Assembly: GCA_965199865.1 (NCBI GenBank)
Contig: CBDATU010000020.1
Location: 558,001 to 622,000, forward strand
Length of the DNA: 64,000 bases
Direction: 5' to 3'
DNA from: JAPOUP01 sp965199865
Lineage (GTDB): Bacteria; Pseudomonadota; Alphaproteobacteria; Rhodobacterales; Rhodobacteraceae
Shown here piece by piece: positions 63,378 to 64,000 of the stretch. The translations under genes were made by a program, and so were the position numbers. The stretch's first letter is position 1, and every line of letters starts with the position of its first letter. Under the pieces are notes generated by a model. The model was given only the letters and a program-made list of their open reading frames with translations. It was not told where the DNA came from and did not search any database.

Positions 63378-64000
63378 GTGCTGGAACTCCTGCTGCGTAA
63401 TTGTGGCACTGGCGGGGTTTCGGGCGTCATGCAGGACTGGACCGGAATATGGCCCTTCCTGCGCAACAGCATGTCATGGTGCAGCGCTATAGCCATTTCC
63501 TGACCAGTATCCAACATCAATACATGTATCAGGAGATCCGATACAGCTCGTTTTACCCGCCGCGATCATCATGACGGTGAGGCCACCCATGTCATTGACC
63601 ATAACCTTCAGGTTCCGCTTCCGGAACCTATCGGGTGATCCGGCTGCGATGGCGCCGCCCCCCGACAGACACGGACGGTTCACTCACGGAACACTGGCGC
63701 AATCTGGACAGCGATGGTCCAGCCAGCCGGAATGTTCTTTCCACGACAGGCGTAGGAGAGCACCCGATGGCCGATGCCATGAACCAACAACCGTCCTGAT
63801 CACCCGCACATACCGGGCATGAAGATCATCTCGCACCAGCCCAAACCGGTCCCGTCCCAATCATCCCACCTCCAGGACCGTAACCACAGAATGTTCCCAT
63901 ACGGTTGCTGTAAATGGCTGGACCCGGGCCGTGCCGGACCCGATATTTCGGCGTCCGGCGGAACCACGGATGAAGATATGCCAGACGAACCGGAAATCCA
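63378..64000. other. Right-edge region without a recognised gene
   Basis: About 620 bases up to the window end. Short frames on both strands show no family features or good start sites. It should contain the promoter of the MDR reductase gene. A gene extending beyond the edge cannot be excluded. Confidence 0.4.

Noticed and set aside
1..64000. CRISPR array, prophage, rRNA or defence island
   Set aside because: I saw no regularly spaced repeats, phage structural genes, rRNA sequence or cas/defence gene families anywhere in the window.

Overview
The window looks like about 64 kb of chromosome from an alphaproteobacterium, most likely a member of the Rhodobacterales (Rhodobacteraceae-like). It is GC-rich and densely coded. 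Several lineage-typical arrangements occur together: glyQ/glyS with a DUF6446 gene between them and a PPDK-like gene behind, mce next to a DUF1467 gene, propionyl-CoA carboxylase genes with a DUF4174 gene and a ScfR/PccR-type regulator, and a GapR-type DUF2312 gene. The assignment is inferred from gene content, not from a database search.

Layout. (1) 1-8.8 kb: a carbohydrate or polyol catabolic locus. An IlvD/Edd dehydratase (cut by the window edge), a TPP enzyme, a Gfo/Idh/MocA dehydrogenase and an IclR regulator lie on the minus strand. A complete binding-protein ABC importer diverges from them. (2) 9.4-24.2 kb: mainly housekeeping genes: tRNA-Thr, a GapR-like protein, a class III-type sirtuin, PCu(A)C, ribosomal protein L28, a phosphomannomutase/phosphoglucomutase, a nitroreductase, an EI24/CysZ-like protein, DUF1467, methylmalonyl-CoA epimerase, aspartyl-tRNA synthetase, cyclopropane fatty acid synthase, a DnaJ-domain protein, a glyoxalase-fold protein and NhaA. 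(3) 24.2-39.8 kb: propionyl-CoA assimilation (methylmalonyl-CoA mutase, pccA, pccB) with a small methionine-rich lipoprotein, a proline-racemase-family gene with an MFS exporter, one intact ISAs1-type insertion sequence, two c-type cytochromes and the likely PccR regulator. A perfect TTTGCAAA palindrome lies upstream of pccB. (4) 40-45.5 kb: a GMC oxidoreductase, DMT and LysE transporters, and a PhnB-like protein. (5) 45.8-54.5 kb: ppdK-like, glyS, DUF6446, VOC protein, glyQ, and a divergent peptidoglycan-binding pseudo-protease. (6) 54.9-63.4 kb: an acyl-CoA cluster (APH-type phosphotransferase, acyl-CoA dehydrogenase, MaoC, SDR, quinone oxidoreductase, acyl-CoA ligase, thioesterase, MDR reductase). 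Its kinase-dehydrogenase pairing resembles the split form of ACAD11 and the Lva system for 4-hydroxyacyl-CoA.

How the genes work together. PccA, PccB, Mce and Mcm cover propionyl-CoA to succinyl-CoA, and PccR probably senses the pathway. The divergent ABC importer and catabolic operon form one uptake-and-degradation unit under an IclR regulator. I found no CRISPR array, prophage, rRNA or defence island. The less ordinary items are the lva-like kinase/dehydrogenase cluster, the IolG/E/D-like enzyme trio using an IlvD dehydratase, a PPDK paralogue with an eroded ATP site, a protease-fold protein lacking the catalytic triad, a 52-residue Met-rich lipoprotein, and an insertion sequence that landed in a sequence resembling its own end.
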